From Henriciella marina (GTDB taxonomy: Bacteria > Pseudomonadota > Alphaproteobacteria > Caulobacterales > Hyphomonadaceae), in assembly GCF_027213945.1 (NCBI RefSeq), contig NZ_JAPWGW010000001.1:1054001-1118000 (forward strand): 64,000 nucleotides of DNA, read 5' to 3'. Every line of letters starts with the position of its first letter. Position 1 is the first letter of the stretch. This document shows positions 9,069 through 18,437 of this stretch, one piece after another. Made by a program: the position numbers and the translations under genes. The notes under the pieces were generated by a model. The model saw only the letters and a program-made list of their open reading frames with translations. It was not told the origin of the DNA and did no database searches.

Positions 9069-10553
9069 ATGTCTTTCGGCAAACGCTCAGCAAACGCATT
9101 AAAGCCAGCGCCTAGTCAGGCGCCGGCACCGAAGCCGTCTGCGGCTACGCCGCCGCCAGCTCAGAAGCCGGCCGCGGCGCCGCCGCCGTCGGGGGCACCG
9201 AAAACGCCCCAGAAGCCTGTCGCGCTGAAGCCGCCTCCGGATATGGAAAGAGAGCGTGTCCACCGCGTGGATACCCGCTCTGAAGAATACTACTCGACAA
9301 AGACGACGATCTTCAACGCGCTGATCGACACGATCGATCTCGGCCAGCTGGCCCAGCTCGATGCCGAAAGCGCGCGCGAGGAAATCCGCGACATCGTCGT
9401 GGAGATCATCAGTATCAAGAATGTTGTGATGTCGATCTCCGAGCAGGAACACCTGCTCGACGATATCTGTAACGACGTTCTCGGCTATGGCCCGCTTGAG
9501 CCGCTTCTGGCTCGCGACGACATTGCCGATATCATGGTGAACGGCGCCGACACGACATACATCGAAGTCAACGGCAAGATCGAGCGGACCAATATCCGCT
9601 TCCGAGACAATGCCCAGCTGATGAACATCTGTCAGCGCATCGTGAGCCAGGTCGGCCGCCGCGTCGATGAAAGCTCGCCGATCTGTGACGCGCGTCTCCT
9701 CGATGGCTCTCGTGTGAACGTCATCGCCCCGCCCCTGGCGATCGATGGGCCGACGCTCACCATTCGTAAGTTCAAGAAGGACAAGCTGCGTCTCGCTGAT
9801 CTTGTGAAATTCGGGTCGATCTCGGAGGCCGGCGCGGAAATCCTCCGCATTATCGGTCACTCGCGCTGTAACGTGCTCATTTCCGGCGGTACCGGTTCAG
9901 GTAAGACGACGCTGCTCAACTGTCTGACGGGTTTCATTGATCCGACGGAACGCGTCATCACCTGCGAAGACTCCGCCGAACTCCAGCTGCAGCAGCCACA
10001 CGTGGTACGCCTCGAAACACGTCCGCCGAACATTGAAGGGTCTGGCGAAATTTCCATGCGCGACCTCGTCAAGAACTGTTTGCGTATGCGCCCAGAGCGG
10101 ATCATCGTTGGTGAGGTCCGTGGCCCTGAAGCATTTGACCTTCTCCAGGCCATGAACACCGGTCACGACGGCTCCATGGGCACGCTGCACGCCAACACCC
10201 CGCGCGAAGCCCTCAGCCGCGTCGAATCCATGATCACCATGGGCGGCTTTTCGCTGCCTGCCAAAACGATCCGCGAGATGATCGTCGGTTCAATTGATGT
10301 TGTCGTACAGGCCTCGCGTCTGCGCGACGGGTCGCGCCGCATCATGCAGATCACCGAAGTCATGGGCCTTGAGGGCGATACGATCATCCTTCAGGACATC
10401 ATGAAATTCGAGGTCGAAGGCGAAGACGATGATGGCCGCGTGACAGGCCGTCACCGCGGCACCGGTATCGGCCGTCCGCGGTTCTGGGATCGTGCGTCCT
10501 ACTTCAACATGGAGCGCGACCTCGCCAAGGCGATCGATGCGCTGGATACCTGA
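9069..10553 (+). CDS. cpaF: CpaF/TadA, secretion ATPase of the Tad pilus
   Basis: A 494-residue GspE/VirB11-family hexameric ATPase that powers Flp pilus extension, and in some species retraction. The first 60 residues are a Pro/Ala/Lys-rich linker of low complexity. The conserved core follows, with Walker [10 protein letters not shown] near residue 274, the Asp box [20 protein letters not shown], Walker [18 protein letters not shown] near residue 340 and the His box [13 protein letters not shown]. The stop overlaps the tadB start (TGATG), which indicates coupling. Confidence 0.95.
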   Translation: MSFGKRSANALKPAPSQAPAPKPSAATPPPAQKPAAAPPPSGAPKTPQKPVALKPPPDMERERVHRVDTRSEEYYSTKTTIFNALIDTIDLGQLAQLDAESAREEIRDIVVEIISIKNVVMSISEQEHLLDDICNDVLGYGPLEPLLARDDIADIMVNGADTTYIEVNGKIERTNIRFRDNAQLMNICQRIVSQVGRRVDESSPICDARLLDGSRVNVIAPPLAIDGPTLTIRKFKKDKLRLADLVKFGSISEAGAEILRIIGHSRCNVLISGGTGSGKTTLLNCLTGFIDPTERVITCEDSAELQLQQPHVVRLETRPPNIEGSGEISMRDLVKNCLRMRPERIIVGEVRGPEAFDLLQAMNTGHDGSMGTLHANTPREALSRVESMITMGGFSLPAKTIREMIVGSIDVVVQASRLRDGSRRIMQITEVMGLEGDTIILQDIMKFEVEGEDDDGRVTGRHRGTGIGRPRFWDRASYFNMERDLAKAIDALDT

Positions 10554-11584
10554 TGCTCGGCGGCGATCTCCTCATCTTTCTCGTTGCCGGTCTCGCTTTC
10601 GTGGCGCTGGCCGGTATCGGCCTCGCGCTCACCGGGGGTGACACTGACAACCCGGCACGGCGGGCACGCCAGCTTGCGGAAGGCAAAACGGGCGGCAAGG
10701 GAAACCAGAAGCAGGACGCTGCCTCTCAGCGACGCCGCCAGACACAGCAGATGCTGGACAAGCTGCGCGAGCAGGATGAAGCGCGCCGCAAATCGCTGGT
10801 GCCGCAGGATATACAGGGCAAGCTGCTCCAGGCCGGCCTCGACATCAAACCTGAAACCTTTTGGGCGCTTTCGGCTGTGCTCGGCGTCGCTCTGGCAATT
10901 GTGACCTTTATTTCGGGCGCAGAAGGCCCGCCGCCAATAGCCGGTATCGAGATCAAGTCGCGCCCCGCCATGATTATCGCGGCATCGGTCGCTGGCTTTC
11001 TTGGTATTCCGCGCTGGATCATCGGCTTCCTGACAAAGCGTCGCTACAAGAAGATGACGGCTCAGTTCGCTGACGCCATCGACATCATCGTGCGCGGTGT
11101 GAAGTCCGGTCTGCCTCTGACTGAATGTCTGCGCATCATCGCCAAGGAAAGCCCGGCGCCCCTCGGCACGGAGTTCAAGACCCTCACCGACAACATCCAG
11201 ATGGGCATGACGACCGAGCGCGCGCTCCAGCAGCTCTACAAGCGCGTCCCCCTGCCAGAGGTGAACTTCTTCGTCATCGTGCTGACCATCCAGGCCAAGT
11301 CGGGCGGTAACCTGTCCGAAGCGCTCGGCAACCTCTCCAAGGTGATCCGCGAACGCAAGATGATGCGCGAGAAGATCAAGGCCATGTCATCGGAAGCCAA
11401 GGCATCTGCCGGTATCATTGCCTGTCTTCCCTTCGCCGTCGGCTTCATGGTCTTCATGACAACGCCCAGCTACATCATGGAACTGTTCATCAAGCCGACC
11501 GGTCACACCATCCTGTTCATGGGTGTGGGCCTCATGATCACAGGCGTGACCGTGATGCGCAAAATGATCAGCTTCGATATCTAG
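10553..11584 (+). CDS. tadB: TadB, inner-membrane platform protein
   Basis: A 343-residue polytopic protein with a type II secretion F-type domain in its C-terminal half (AIDIIVRGVKSGLPLTECLR; VKSG and the later LTIQAKSGGNLSEAL are typical). With TadC it forms the inner-membrane platform on which CpaF acts. One membrane segment lies at the extreme N-terminus, two near residues 100-150 and two at the C-terminus. The start codon overlaps the cpaF stop. Confidence 0.93.
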   Translation: MLGGDLLIFLVAGLAFVALAGIGLALTGGDTDNPARRARQLAEGKTGGKGNQKQDAASQRRRQTQQMLDKLREQDEARRKSLVPQDIQGKLLQAGLDIKPETFWALSAVLGVALAIVTFISGAEGPPPIAGIEIKSRPAMIIAASVAGFLGIPRWIIGFLTKRRYKKMTAQFADAIDIIVRGVKSGLPLTECLRIIAKESPAPLGTEFKTLTDNIQMGMTTERALQQLYKRVPLPEVNFFVIVLTIQAKSGGNLSEALGNLSKVIRERKMMREKIKAMSSEAKASAGIIACLPFAVGFMVFMTTPSYIMELFIKPTGHTILFMGVGLMITGVTVMRKMISFDI

Positions 11585-11596
11585 AGGGGAGGGACC

Positions 11597-12589
11597 ATGA
11601 TCGACTTCATCTCCTCCCTGACCCAGCCAGCCACGCTCGCTTCCGTGCTGGCGGCCGTTGCGATGTTTGCCACCATCCTGTCCGTGGGCATGCCGCTGCT
11701 GAAGGGCGACAAGCTTGAGACGCGTCTCAAACAGGTCACCACACAGCGCGAACGCCTGCGCCGCGCCAACCGCGACGCGCTGGAGCGCCGCGGTCTCAAG
11801 AAGGATAATTCCGGCAAGATCAGTGAAATTACCGGCAAGCTGAACCTGCAGAAGATGCTGGAAGATCCGAATGTCGAGCAAAAGCTCGTCCAAGCAGGTC
11901 TGCGCGGGCCGCGTCCGCTCGCCATCTTCTATTTCTGCCGCTTCGTTCTGCCTATGGCGATGGCACTGCTCGCCTTTGTCTACATCTTCCTCGTCAACGA
12001 TATGGGCCTCAACCCGCAGATGAAGATTGGCGCGATCGTCTTCGGCGCGGCAGCCGGCTTCTACGCGCCCAACCTCTACGTCTCGAACATTGCTCAGAAG
12101 CGCCAGCAGTCGATCATGCGCGCTTTCCCGGACGCGCTCGACATGCTGCTCATCTGTGTCGAGTCCGGCATGTCGATTGAGCTGGCCTTCGCAAAGGTCG
12201 GCGGTGAGATCGGGGCAGCGTCTCCGGATCTTGCCGAGGAATTCCAGCTCACCACGGCAGAACTCGCTTACCTGCAGGAGCGTCGCACCGCTTACGAAAA
12301 CCTCGCCAAGCGGACCGGCCATGAAGGCGTGAAATCTGTTTGTCTCGCCCTGATGCAGGCCGAACGCTACGGGACGCCGCTCGGCGATGCGCTCCGCACC
12401 ATGGCCAAGGAAAACCGCGACATGCGCATGTCCGAGGCCGAGAAGAAGGCCGCCGCCCTGCCAGCCAAGCTGACTGTGCCGATGATTCTGTTCTTCCTGC
12501 CGGTTCTCTTCCTCGTCGTGCTCGGTCCAGCCTACATCAAGTACTCAGAGATGCAGGCCCAGAACCAGATCAACACGGATGTGAGATAG
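11597..12589 (+). CDS. tadC: TadC, inner-membrane platform protein
   Basis: A 330-residue partner of TadB with the same T2SSF domain (FPDALDMLLICVESGMSIELAF, split as FPDALDMLLIC and VESGMSIELAF), several membrane segments and a late KLTVPMILFFLPVLFLVVLGP helix. A strong ribosome site (GGGAGGG) precedes the ATG, 12 bases after tadB. It is the last gene of the visible cpaB-tadC operon. No tadE, tadF or tadG pseudopilin gene follows, so minor pilins must be encoded elsewhere. Confidence 0.93.
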   Translation: MIDFISSLTQPATLASVLAAVAMFATILSVGMPLLKGDKLETRLKQVTTQRERLRRANRDALERRGLKKDNSGKISEITGKLNLQKMLEDPNVEQKLVQAGLRGPRPLAIFYFCRFVLPMAMALLAFVYIFLVNDMGLNPQMKIGAIVFGAAAGFYAPNLYVSNIAQKRQQSIMRAFPDALDMLLICVESGMSIELAFAKVGGEIGAASPDLAEEFQLTTAELAYLQERRTAYENLAKRTGHEGVKSVCLALMQAERYGTPLGDALRTMAKENRDMRMSEAEKKAAALPAKLTVPMILFFLPVLFLVVLGPAYIKYSEMQAQNQINTDVR

Positions 12590-12648
12590 CGGCCTGAGGC
12601 CGGGCGCCCGCTTCAGACAATTTGTGAAACGAGAATGATAGCGAGGCT

Positions 12649-12674
12649 GCTGTAGGGCTTTGACCTGCTACAGC
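12649..12674. terminator. Possible weak bidirectional terminator between tadC and the TPR gene
   Basis: An inverted repeat GCTGTAG (12649-12655) and CTACAGC (12668-12674) with a 12-base loop sits between two convergent genes. There is no T-run, so this is a weak call. Confidence 0.3.
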
Positions 12675-12676
12675 AC

Positions 12677-13588
12677 TCAGCGGCTGCTGAGGGATCCGCG
12701 CAGCTGCGGCACGCCGCGGCGTTCCGGCTCGCGCGGCTCTGGCGTGTGCTGGACCTGCGGGGCAGGGGTTTCAACTTCATCCCTCACCAGCGCCTCATAG
12801 TTGCGAGCGGGTGCAAGCAGACCGCGGATCGTGGTCACATTTGCGTCCATCGTCCGCGTCGGTGCATGCGGGTCGGCGGCGCGCATCGCGTCGAACTCGC
12901 CCTGCAGCCCAAGGATCAGCGCAAGGTTCTGACGCACGCGCCCATCGGCATCAGGCAGGTCATAAGCCTTGCGCAGCTGCGCCTCAGCCCCTGCAAGATC
13001 GCCCGTCAGGGCCAGTGACAGGCCGTAATTGGCGAGTGTTGACGCGCGCGCAGGATCAAGCTCCAGGGCGCGCAGATAAGACGTCTGCGCATCGGCGTGC
13101 CGCTCCAGCCTGTCAAGCGCCAGGCCAAGGGCGGCGTGTGCCGTCGCTTCCTGCGGCGCGATCACGCTCGCCTGAAAAAATGCCTCCGCTGCTTCGCCGA
13201 CGCGACCTTCACTCATCAGCGCCCGGCCCATGATCAGCTGTAGCTCGGCAGATTGCGGATGGGCTGGAATGGTGCGGGAGAGGACGTCGATGGCGCGCTC
13301 GTGGCTGCCAATCTCGCGCAGCACGCGTGTAAACTGGATCGTGGTCTCGAGGCTGCTCGGGTCCTTGCGGAACTCCCCCGCCCAGAAGTTCGCACGCGTC
13401 AGCGCATCGGCCCTCTGAACCTCGGCAATCTCTTCTGGCGTCGCTGGCGCAAGCTCCTGCTCATAGGCCGCCTGCAGCGTCGCCTCCGCGTTTGCCGTGC
13501 TTTCGCTTGCACCGGTCGAGGCGCACGCTGAGGCAAACATCAGAACACAAAGAGAAACTGGATAAAGAGCTGCGCGTTGGACAGACAT
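12677..13588 (-). CDS. TadD-like tetratricopeptide-repeat lipoprotein
   Basis: A 303-residue protein with lipobox SACA (residues ~21-24) and at least four TPR units between residues ~90 and 240, for example AELQLIMGRALMSEGRVGEA and ATAHAALGLALDRLERHADA. TPR lipoproteins called TadD occur in most Tad loci and scaffold pilus assembly. Its position next to tadC, although convergent, supports that role. The ATG at 13588 has GGGAG upstream and is preferred to an in-frame TTG at 13606. The C-terminal 50 residues are Pro/Arg-rich and probably disordered. Confidence 0.8.
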   Translation of the reverse strand: MSVQRAALYPVSLCVLMFASACASTGASESTANAEATLQAAYEQELAPATPEEIAEVQRADALTRANFWAGEFRKDPSSLETTIQFTRVLREIGSHERAIDVLSRTIPAHPQSAELQLIMGRALMSEGRVGEAAEAFFQASVIAPQEATAHAALGLALDRLERHADAQTSYLRALELDPARASTLANYGLSLALTGDLAGAEAQLRKAYDLPDADGRVRQNLALILGLQGEFDAMRAADPHAPTRTMDANVTTIRGLLAPARNYEALVRDEVETPAPQVQHTPEPREPERRGVPQLRGSLSSR

Positions 13589-13706
13589 CGGGCAATCTCC
13601 CGCCAAACTGATTCACGCGGCGACCTTGCGCGCCCAAGCCTCAAGGATCAGTTAACTGAGATGTTGATTGCCTTAACCAGTTAGACCTTCGGAGTATCGA
13701 TAACCC

Positions 13707-15068
13707 ATGCACAAAGCGTTCACTGCCAGCGCCGACAGCCCCGCCCGCCTGCACCTGTTCCGGTCCGGTGACTGGAGTGAAGCTTCCGCCGGTCTTTCCG
13801 ACGCCATCAAGGCGCAGGCGAAAGCCCAGGGCTTCAAGGGTGGCAGTGGAGACATGGTCATTGTCGCCAGCCCGGAAGGGGAGATCGCCGACGTCCTGTT
13901 CGGCCTCGGTGAGACGTCCGACGCGCTGGCTGTTGCGGCCCTCTCTGGCAAGCTACCGGCAGGCGATTACGAAGTTGCGCGCGATGGCGGCATGCCAATG
14001 GCAAACATTGCGGCAGGCTGGGCCGATGGTGCCTATCGCTTTGATCGCTACCTGAAAGACAAGGCTAACCCGCCGCGTCTCGTGGTTGGCGATGGCGGCG
14101 ATGCCGAAGCGCTGGATCGCGAAGCTGACGCGATTGCGCTCCTTCGGGACCTCATCAACACGCCGGCCCAGGATATGGGCCCGGCCGGCATCGAAGCTGC
14201 GATCCGCGTGCTGGCCGAACAATACAGCGCTGATCTCTCGGTCATCACGGGCGACGATCTGCTCAAAGAAAACTACCCCATGGTGCATGCGGTGGGCCGC
14301 GCAGCGCCTGAAGCCCCACGCTTCATGGAGCTTTCCTGGGGCAATCCGGACCACCCGGAACTTGCGCTCGTCGGCAAGGGCGTCGCTTTCGACACGGGCG
14401 GGCTGAACCTGAAACCCGGCGCTGGCATGAAGCTGATGAAAAAGGATATGGGCGGCTCGGCTCATGTCATCGCGCTTGCCAAGCTGGTAATGAGCTCAAA
14501 CCTGCCGGTCCGGCTGAAACTCTACGTTCCGGCCGTCGAGAATGCGATCGGCCGCGATGCCTTCCGCCCAAGCGACATCCTGCAGACCCGCAAGGGGCTC
14601 ACGGTCGAGATTGACAACACCGACGCAGAAGGCCGTCTCATTCTTGGTGATGCGCTGACCCGCGCCTGCGAAAGCGACCCCGACCTCCTCGTTGATTTCG
14701 CCACGCTCACTGGCGCGGCACGCGTCGCCCTCGGCCCGGACCTTGCGCCCTTCTATACAGATGACGGCGATCTGGCCGACGCGATCACTGCCGCTGGCGC
14801 TGTCTCTGGCGATCCAGTCTGGCGCATGCCGCTCTGGGACCCCTACAAATCCATGCTGAAAAGCTCGGTTGCCGACATCCAGAACTCTGGCGGGCGCTTT
14901 GCGGGCTCTATTACCGCAGCAATCTTCCTCAAACAGTTCGTTGAGGCGCGCCGCTGGGTGCATCTCGATGTCTGGGGCTGGCGCCAGTCGAAATTTGGCC
15001 GCCCTGAAGGCGCCGCCGCCTGTGGCCTTCGCGCAATCTGGGCAATGCTGCGCACACGTTATGCCTGA
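13707..15068 (+). CDS. M17 family leucyl aminopeptidase
   Basis: A 453-residue cytosolic metallo-aminopeptidase that removes N-terminal residues from peptides. The C-terminal M17 catalytic domain shows the signature NTDAEGRLILGDALT near residue 305 and GKGVAFDTGGLNLKPG near residue 225. The lysine ligand of the di-zinc site falls in KLMKKDMGGSA. The N-terminal regulatory domain is divergent from PepA and somewhat shorter, as in the PepB-like members common in Alphaproteobacteria. It stands alone, transcribed divergently from the TPR gene. Confidence 0.9.
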   Translation: MHKAFTASADSPARLHLFRSGDWSEASAGLSDAIKAQAKAQGFKGGSGDMVIVASPEGEIADVLFGLGETSDALAVAALSGKLPAGDYEVARDGGMPMANIAAGWADGAYRFDRYLKDKANPPRLVVGDGGDAEALDREADAIALLRDLINTPAQDMGPAGIEAAIRVLAEQYSADLSVITGDDLLKENYPMVHAVGRAAPEAPRFMELSWGNPDHPELALVGKGVAFDTGGLNLKPGAGMKLMKKDMGGSAHVIALAKLVMSSNLPVRLKLYVPAVENAIGRDAFRPSDILQTRKGLTVEIDNTDAEGRLILGDALTRACESDPDLLVDFATLTGAARVALGPDLAPFYTDDGDLADAITAAGAVSGDPVWRMPLWDPYKSMLKSSVADIQNSGGRFAGSITAAIFLKQFVEARRWVHLDVWGWRQSKFGRPEGAAACGLRAIWAMLRTRYA

Positions 15069-15165
15069 CATGGCGGGGCAGGGGGGTGAACGCGCCCTCC
15101 TGCCTTGCATAAGAACAAAATTCCTGCTTCATAGCGAAATTCGATAATATCAGGAGTTTTTCTTC

Positions 15166-17127
15166 ATGCGCGTCAAGCTGTCAGCGACTGCCACCGCCCT
15201 AGCCCTCATCCTTGCTGCCTGTGGTGAGACTTCAGCGCCTCAACAGGGCAACAACCCGGAGGCGGGCGCCGAGACGACAGAAACGGCCGCCGCGACCGAT
15301 GCAGAGATTGAGGCAGAAACTGCCCGCCTGAATGCATGGTTCGACGAGAAGTACGAAGAACAGGTCATGATGAGCCCGATCCAGCTCACTTTCCTGGGCC
15401 GCAAGGAACGCAATGACGAAATCGACGACATGTCATATGAGGCCGCGCAGGAGCAGCTCCAGTGGCGCCTCGACACGCTTGCCGAGATGGAAGCCAATTT
15501 CGACTATGACAAGCTGACGCCAGAGGCCAAGAATTCCTGGGACATCTGGAAGTACCAGACCGAGCAGGCCGAAGAAGGCATGGAATACTTCTATAACGGC
15601 TTCACCTTCGACCAGATGAACGGCGCGCAAAGCTTCCTGCCAACTATCCTTATCCAGTTCCACCGCGTCGACAATGAAGCCGACATGGAAGCCTACATTT
15701 CGCGGATCAGCGAAGGCGCCCGCGCCGGTAACCAGCTTCTGGAAATCGCCAAGGAAAGCGCAAGCCGCGGCGTCGAAACCCCAGACTTCGCGCTCGAAGG
15801 CGTGATCGACCAGTCCCGCAAGGTCATCACCGGCGCGCCGTTCACCGACGGCGAGCCGTCCGATCTCTGGGCCGATGTCCAGATGGAAATCTCCAACCTT
15901 CAGGAAGCCGGCGAGATCGACGGAGCCCGCGCTGAAGAGCTGATGACGGCGGCCGAAACCGCGCTGACCGAAGACTTCCAGCCCGCCTATGAGAACCTCA
16001 TCGAATGGGCCGAGGCGGAGCTCGCGGACGCCCCGGCAAACCCGACCGGCCTCACCTCACAGCCGGGCGGCGCAGAATACTATAACTACCGCCTCAAAGT
16101 CTCGACGACGACGGACCTGACCGCCGACGAGATCCACGAGATTGGCCTTGAAGAGGTTGAGCGCCTGCAGGGCGAGATGGAAGCGGTGAAGGAAGAGTTC
16201 GGCTTCGATGGCACGCTGCAGGAATTCTTCGTCTATCTGCGTGAGAACACCGACGACCGTGAGCTCTATTACGAGAACAATGACGCGGGCGCTGACCAGT
16301 ACATCGCCGATGCCACCGCTGCCATCGACAATATCGAAGGCCAGCTGCCGGAATATTTCGGCATCCTCCCGCAGGCTGATCTTATCGTGAAGCGTGTCGA
16401 AGCATTCCGTGAACAAGACGGCGCCGCCCAGCACTACTATCCCGGCACACCAGACGGCTCGCGCCCCGGCACCTATTATGCTCACCTCTCCGACATGAGC
16501 TCCATGCCGAAGCGTGAGCTGGAAGTGATCGCCTACCATGAGGGGCTTCCGGGCCACCACATGCAGATTTCCATCGCGCAGGAACTGCAGGACATCCCGC
16601 AATTCCGCACGCAGGCTGGCTTCACCGCCTATTCCGAAGGCTGGGGCCTCTATTCAGAGCGTCTTGCCAGCGAGATGCCGGGCACCTTCCAGACGCCTCA
16701 GTCTGAGTTTGGCCGTCTCGGCTCTGAAATCTGGCGCGCCATCCGCCTCGTCGTGGATACCGGTCTCCATTCCAAGGGCTGGACCGAGCAGGAAGCCTGG
16801 GAATACTTCACCGAGAATGCCGCCGTCACCGACCAGCAGGCCCGTTCTGAGATCCAGCGTTACATCGTGATGCCGGGCCAGGCGACCGCCTACAAGATCG
16901 GCATGATCAAGATCCTGGAACTGCGCGAAAAGGCACGCGAGGAACTCGGCGACGATTTCGACATTCGCGGTTTCCACGACACCATCCTCGGCGGCGGCGC
17001 CCTCCCGCTCGAACTGCTCGAGCGCCGCGTCGACACCTGGATCGAAGACGTGAAGGCCGGCGACGCCCCTGCGGTAGAGCCGACCGGGTCCGAGGCTGAA
17101 GCCGAAACGATGGAATTACAGGAGTAG
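15166..17127 (+). CDS. DUF885 family lipoprotein, putative metallopeptidase
   Basis: A 653-residue protein with lipobox LAAC (residues ~16-19) and an acidic linker, so probably periplasmic and membrane anchored. The DUF885 domain contains VIAYHEGLPGHHMQISIA near residue 460, an HExxPGHH zinc-binding-like motif, with a downstream FTAYSEGWGLYSERLA block likely to give the third ligand. DUF885 proteins are relatives of thermolysin-type and M2/M3 peptidases. Substrate is unknown. The C-terminus is a short acidic tail. A bidirectional terminator follows. Confidence 0.85.
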   Translation: MRVKLSATATALALILAACGETSAPQQGNNPEAGAETTETAAATDAEIEAETARLNAWFDEKYEEQVMMSPIQLTFLGRKERNDEIDDMSYEAAQEQLQWRLDTLAEMEANFDYDKLTPEAKNSWDIWKYQTEQAEEGMEYFYNGFTFDQMNGAQSFLPTILIQFHRVDNEADMEAYISRISEGARAGNQLLEIAKESASRGVETPDFALEGVIDQSRKVITGAPFTDGEPSDLWADVQMEISNLQEAGEIDGARAEELMTAAETALTEDFQPAYENLIEWAEAELADAPANPTGLTSQPGGAEYYNYRLKVSTTTDLTADEIHEIGLEEVERLQGEMEAVKEEFGFDGTLQEFFVYLRENTDDRELYYENNDAGADQYIADATAAIDNIEGQLPEYFGILPQADLIVKRVEAFREQDGAAQHYYPGTPDGSRPGTYYAHLSDMSSMPKRELEVIAYHEGLPGHHMQISIAQELQDIPQFRTQAGFTAYSEGWGLYSERLASEMPGTFQTPQSEFGRLGSEIWRAIRLVVDTGLHSKGWTEQEAWEYFTENAAVTDQQARSEIQRYIVMPGQATAYKIGMIKILELREKAREELGDDFDIRGFHDTILGGGALPLELLERRVDTWIEDVKAGDAPAVEPTGSEAEAETMELQE

Positions 17128-17188
17128 GTTCACGCCTTCTGCGCCCTCATCCTGAGCAAAGTCGAAGTACGCGGGAGAGACGCACAAA

Positions 17189-17224
17189 GCAAAAGCCCCG
17201 CAGCCATGCTGCGGGGCTTTTTTA
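17189..17224. terminator. Bidirectional terminator between the DUF885 gene and the methyltransferase gene
   Basis: AAAAGCCCCGCAGC, a two-base loop region, then GCTGCGGGGCTTTTTT. T-runs are present on both strands, fitting the convergent gene pair. Confidence 0.9.
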
Positions 17225-17247
17225 CTGCTGGTCTCAGGTGTTTGGTC

Positions 17248-17940
17248 CTAAGCGTACCCAACCCAACCATGCCAGGTGAAAGCCGCGTAGAACTGCTCCA
17301 CATCGCGGAAGCCAGCCTTGCGAAGGATGTCGATATCTTCGTCCGGCGGTATCATGACATCGGCCGCAGAAACCGCGGCGCGGGCCATTTCGACCTTTTC
17401 GGCTGGCGCGCCAGAGGACTTCGCAAAGGCGGCATACAGGTCCAGCCAGGTATCGCGCTTCTGGCTTTCGGGGGGCAGACAGGCATGCGCCACCACGAAC
17501 GGAGCGCCCGGTTTCAGTCTCCGGCGAACGGCCTCTTCCGTTCGCTGGCGCTCACCCGGCGCAAGAAAGTGAAGCGTCAGAAGGCATACAGCGCCGTCGA
17601 ACGGCCCTGCAGTCGCATCGTCGATATATCCCTCGACCAGTTGCACACGGTGGGCATCCTCGCCCAGCGTCCTGCGCGCCAGATCCAGCATCGGCCCGGC
17701 CGGGTCGACGCCTTCAAATGTCCAGCCCGGGCGTTCGGCAAGTGCCTTCAGTTCCAGACCCCCGCCAGCGCCAAGAACGAGGATGCGCGCGTCGGCTGGC
17801 ACGACCTCCTCAAGCAGGATCGCCACCATCCTGTGCAGCGCTTCGAGCCCCGGCGTGAACTGCATCGGCCCTGACTGATAGGCAGCGACGGCCTCGGCAT
17901 TTGTGAAAGCTTTCAGGAATGGGTTTTCCTCGCCGCTCAC
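17248..17940 (-). CDS. Class I SAM-dependent methyltransferase
   Basis: A 230-residue Rossmann-fold methyltransferase with SAM motif I ILVLGAGGGLELKALA near residue 53, an acidic strand-2 end (EGVDPAGPMLDLARR) and motif IV-like GAVCLLTLHFLAPGER. The closest general class is methyltransf_25/UbiE-like; substrate unknown. Its ATG overlaps the end of the MerC gene by four bases (ATGA), so the two form an operon that may be controlled by the metal-type palindrome at 18392. Confidence 0.82.
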   Translation of the reverse strand: MSGEENPFLKAFTNAEAVAAYQSGPMQFTPGLEALHRMVAILLEEVVPADARILVLGAGGGLELKALAERPGWTFEGVDPAGPMLDLARRTLGEDAHRVQLVEGYIDDATAGPFDGAVCLLTLHFLAPGERQRTEEAVRRRLKPGAPFVVAHACLPPESQKRDTWLDLYAAFAKSSGAPAEKVEMARAAVSAADVMIPPDEDIDILRKAGFRDVEQFYAAFTWHGWVGYA

Positions 17941-18335
17941 TGGTTTGGCCTCATCGCCTCTGGTGTTTCGTGATGGCGGTGCCAGCGTCTGATGTGCGCT
18001 GTAGCCAACAGAAGCGCGCCCGCAACTGTCACGGGCGCTTCAACACAATGCAGCGGCTCGAGGAAGGCTGCACCGATCAGGAGGGCGAGGCCGGTTCCAG
18101 CGAGCAGGATGAAGGCATTTGTCGCACAATCTTGAAACGGGCGGGTCATGGCAAACGCCGTTACTGGCAAAGCCGAAAGCGCAAAGATCTGGTGGACCCA
18201 TTCCTGCTCGGCCCACAGTCCTGCCAGCGGCAAGGCGACAGCAAGGGCCGGCAGGGCAAGGCAATGGATCAGGCAAAGCCCTGAAAGCGTGATCGCAGAC
18301 GCATCCAGCATGCGATTGGTGAGGGTAGAGGACAT
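17937..18335 (-). CDS. MerC domain membrane protein
   Basis: A 132-residue protein with four predicted membrane helices and the MerC-type motif CLIHCLALPALA in the first helix. MerC proteins move Hg(II) or other soft metals across the inner membrane; chromosomal copies outside mer operons are often tied to metal homeostasis. No merR, merA or merT is nearby. The ATG at 18335 has GGGAG 5 bases upstream and is preferred to a GTG at 18347. A C-terminal HIRRWHRHHE stretch is histidine-rich and could bind metal. Confidence 0.82.
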   Translation of the reverse strand: MSSTLTNRMLDASAITLSGLCLIHCLALPALAVALPLAGLWAEQEWVHQIFALSALPVTAFAMTRPFQDCATNAFILLAGTGLALLIGAAFLEPLHCVEAPVTVAGALLLATAHIRRWHRHHETPEAMRPNQ

Positions 18336-18391
18336 CGGCGCTCCCACAGTATACAGAAGCCAGCTTACGCCAGCGGGAGCTGATCATTAAA

Positions 18392-18411
18392 TGTAATAGT
18401 ATAACAATACA
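18392..18411 (-). promoter_or_regulatory. Zur/Fur-like operator candidate upstream of merC
   Basis: TGTAATAGTATAACAATACA is an imperfect 20-base palindrome (TGTA...TACA ends, 14 of 20 symmetric positions). It is AT-rich in a G+C-rich background and lies 57 bases upstream of the MerC start. It overlaps a plausible minus-strand promoter (TTGTAT, 17 bases, TAATGA). The form resembles Zur/Fur-type sites. Which regulator binds is inference. Confidence 0.5.
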
Positions 18412-18437
18412 AGTGCCAATTTGTGAGCGCCCCAGAC

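Noticed and set aside
11387-12322. Long minus-strand frame (311 codons) opposite tadB and tadC
   Set aside because: Antisense shadow of two clear genes; biased composition and no recognisable domain.
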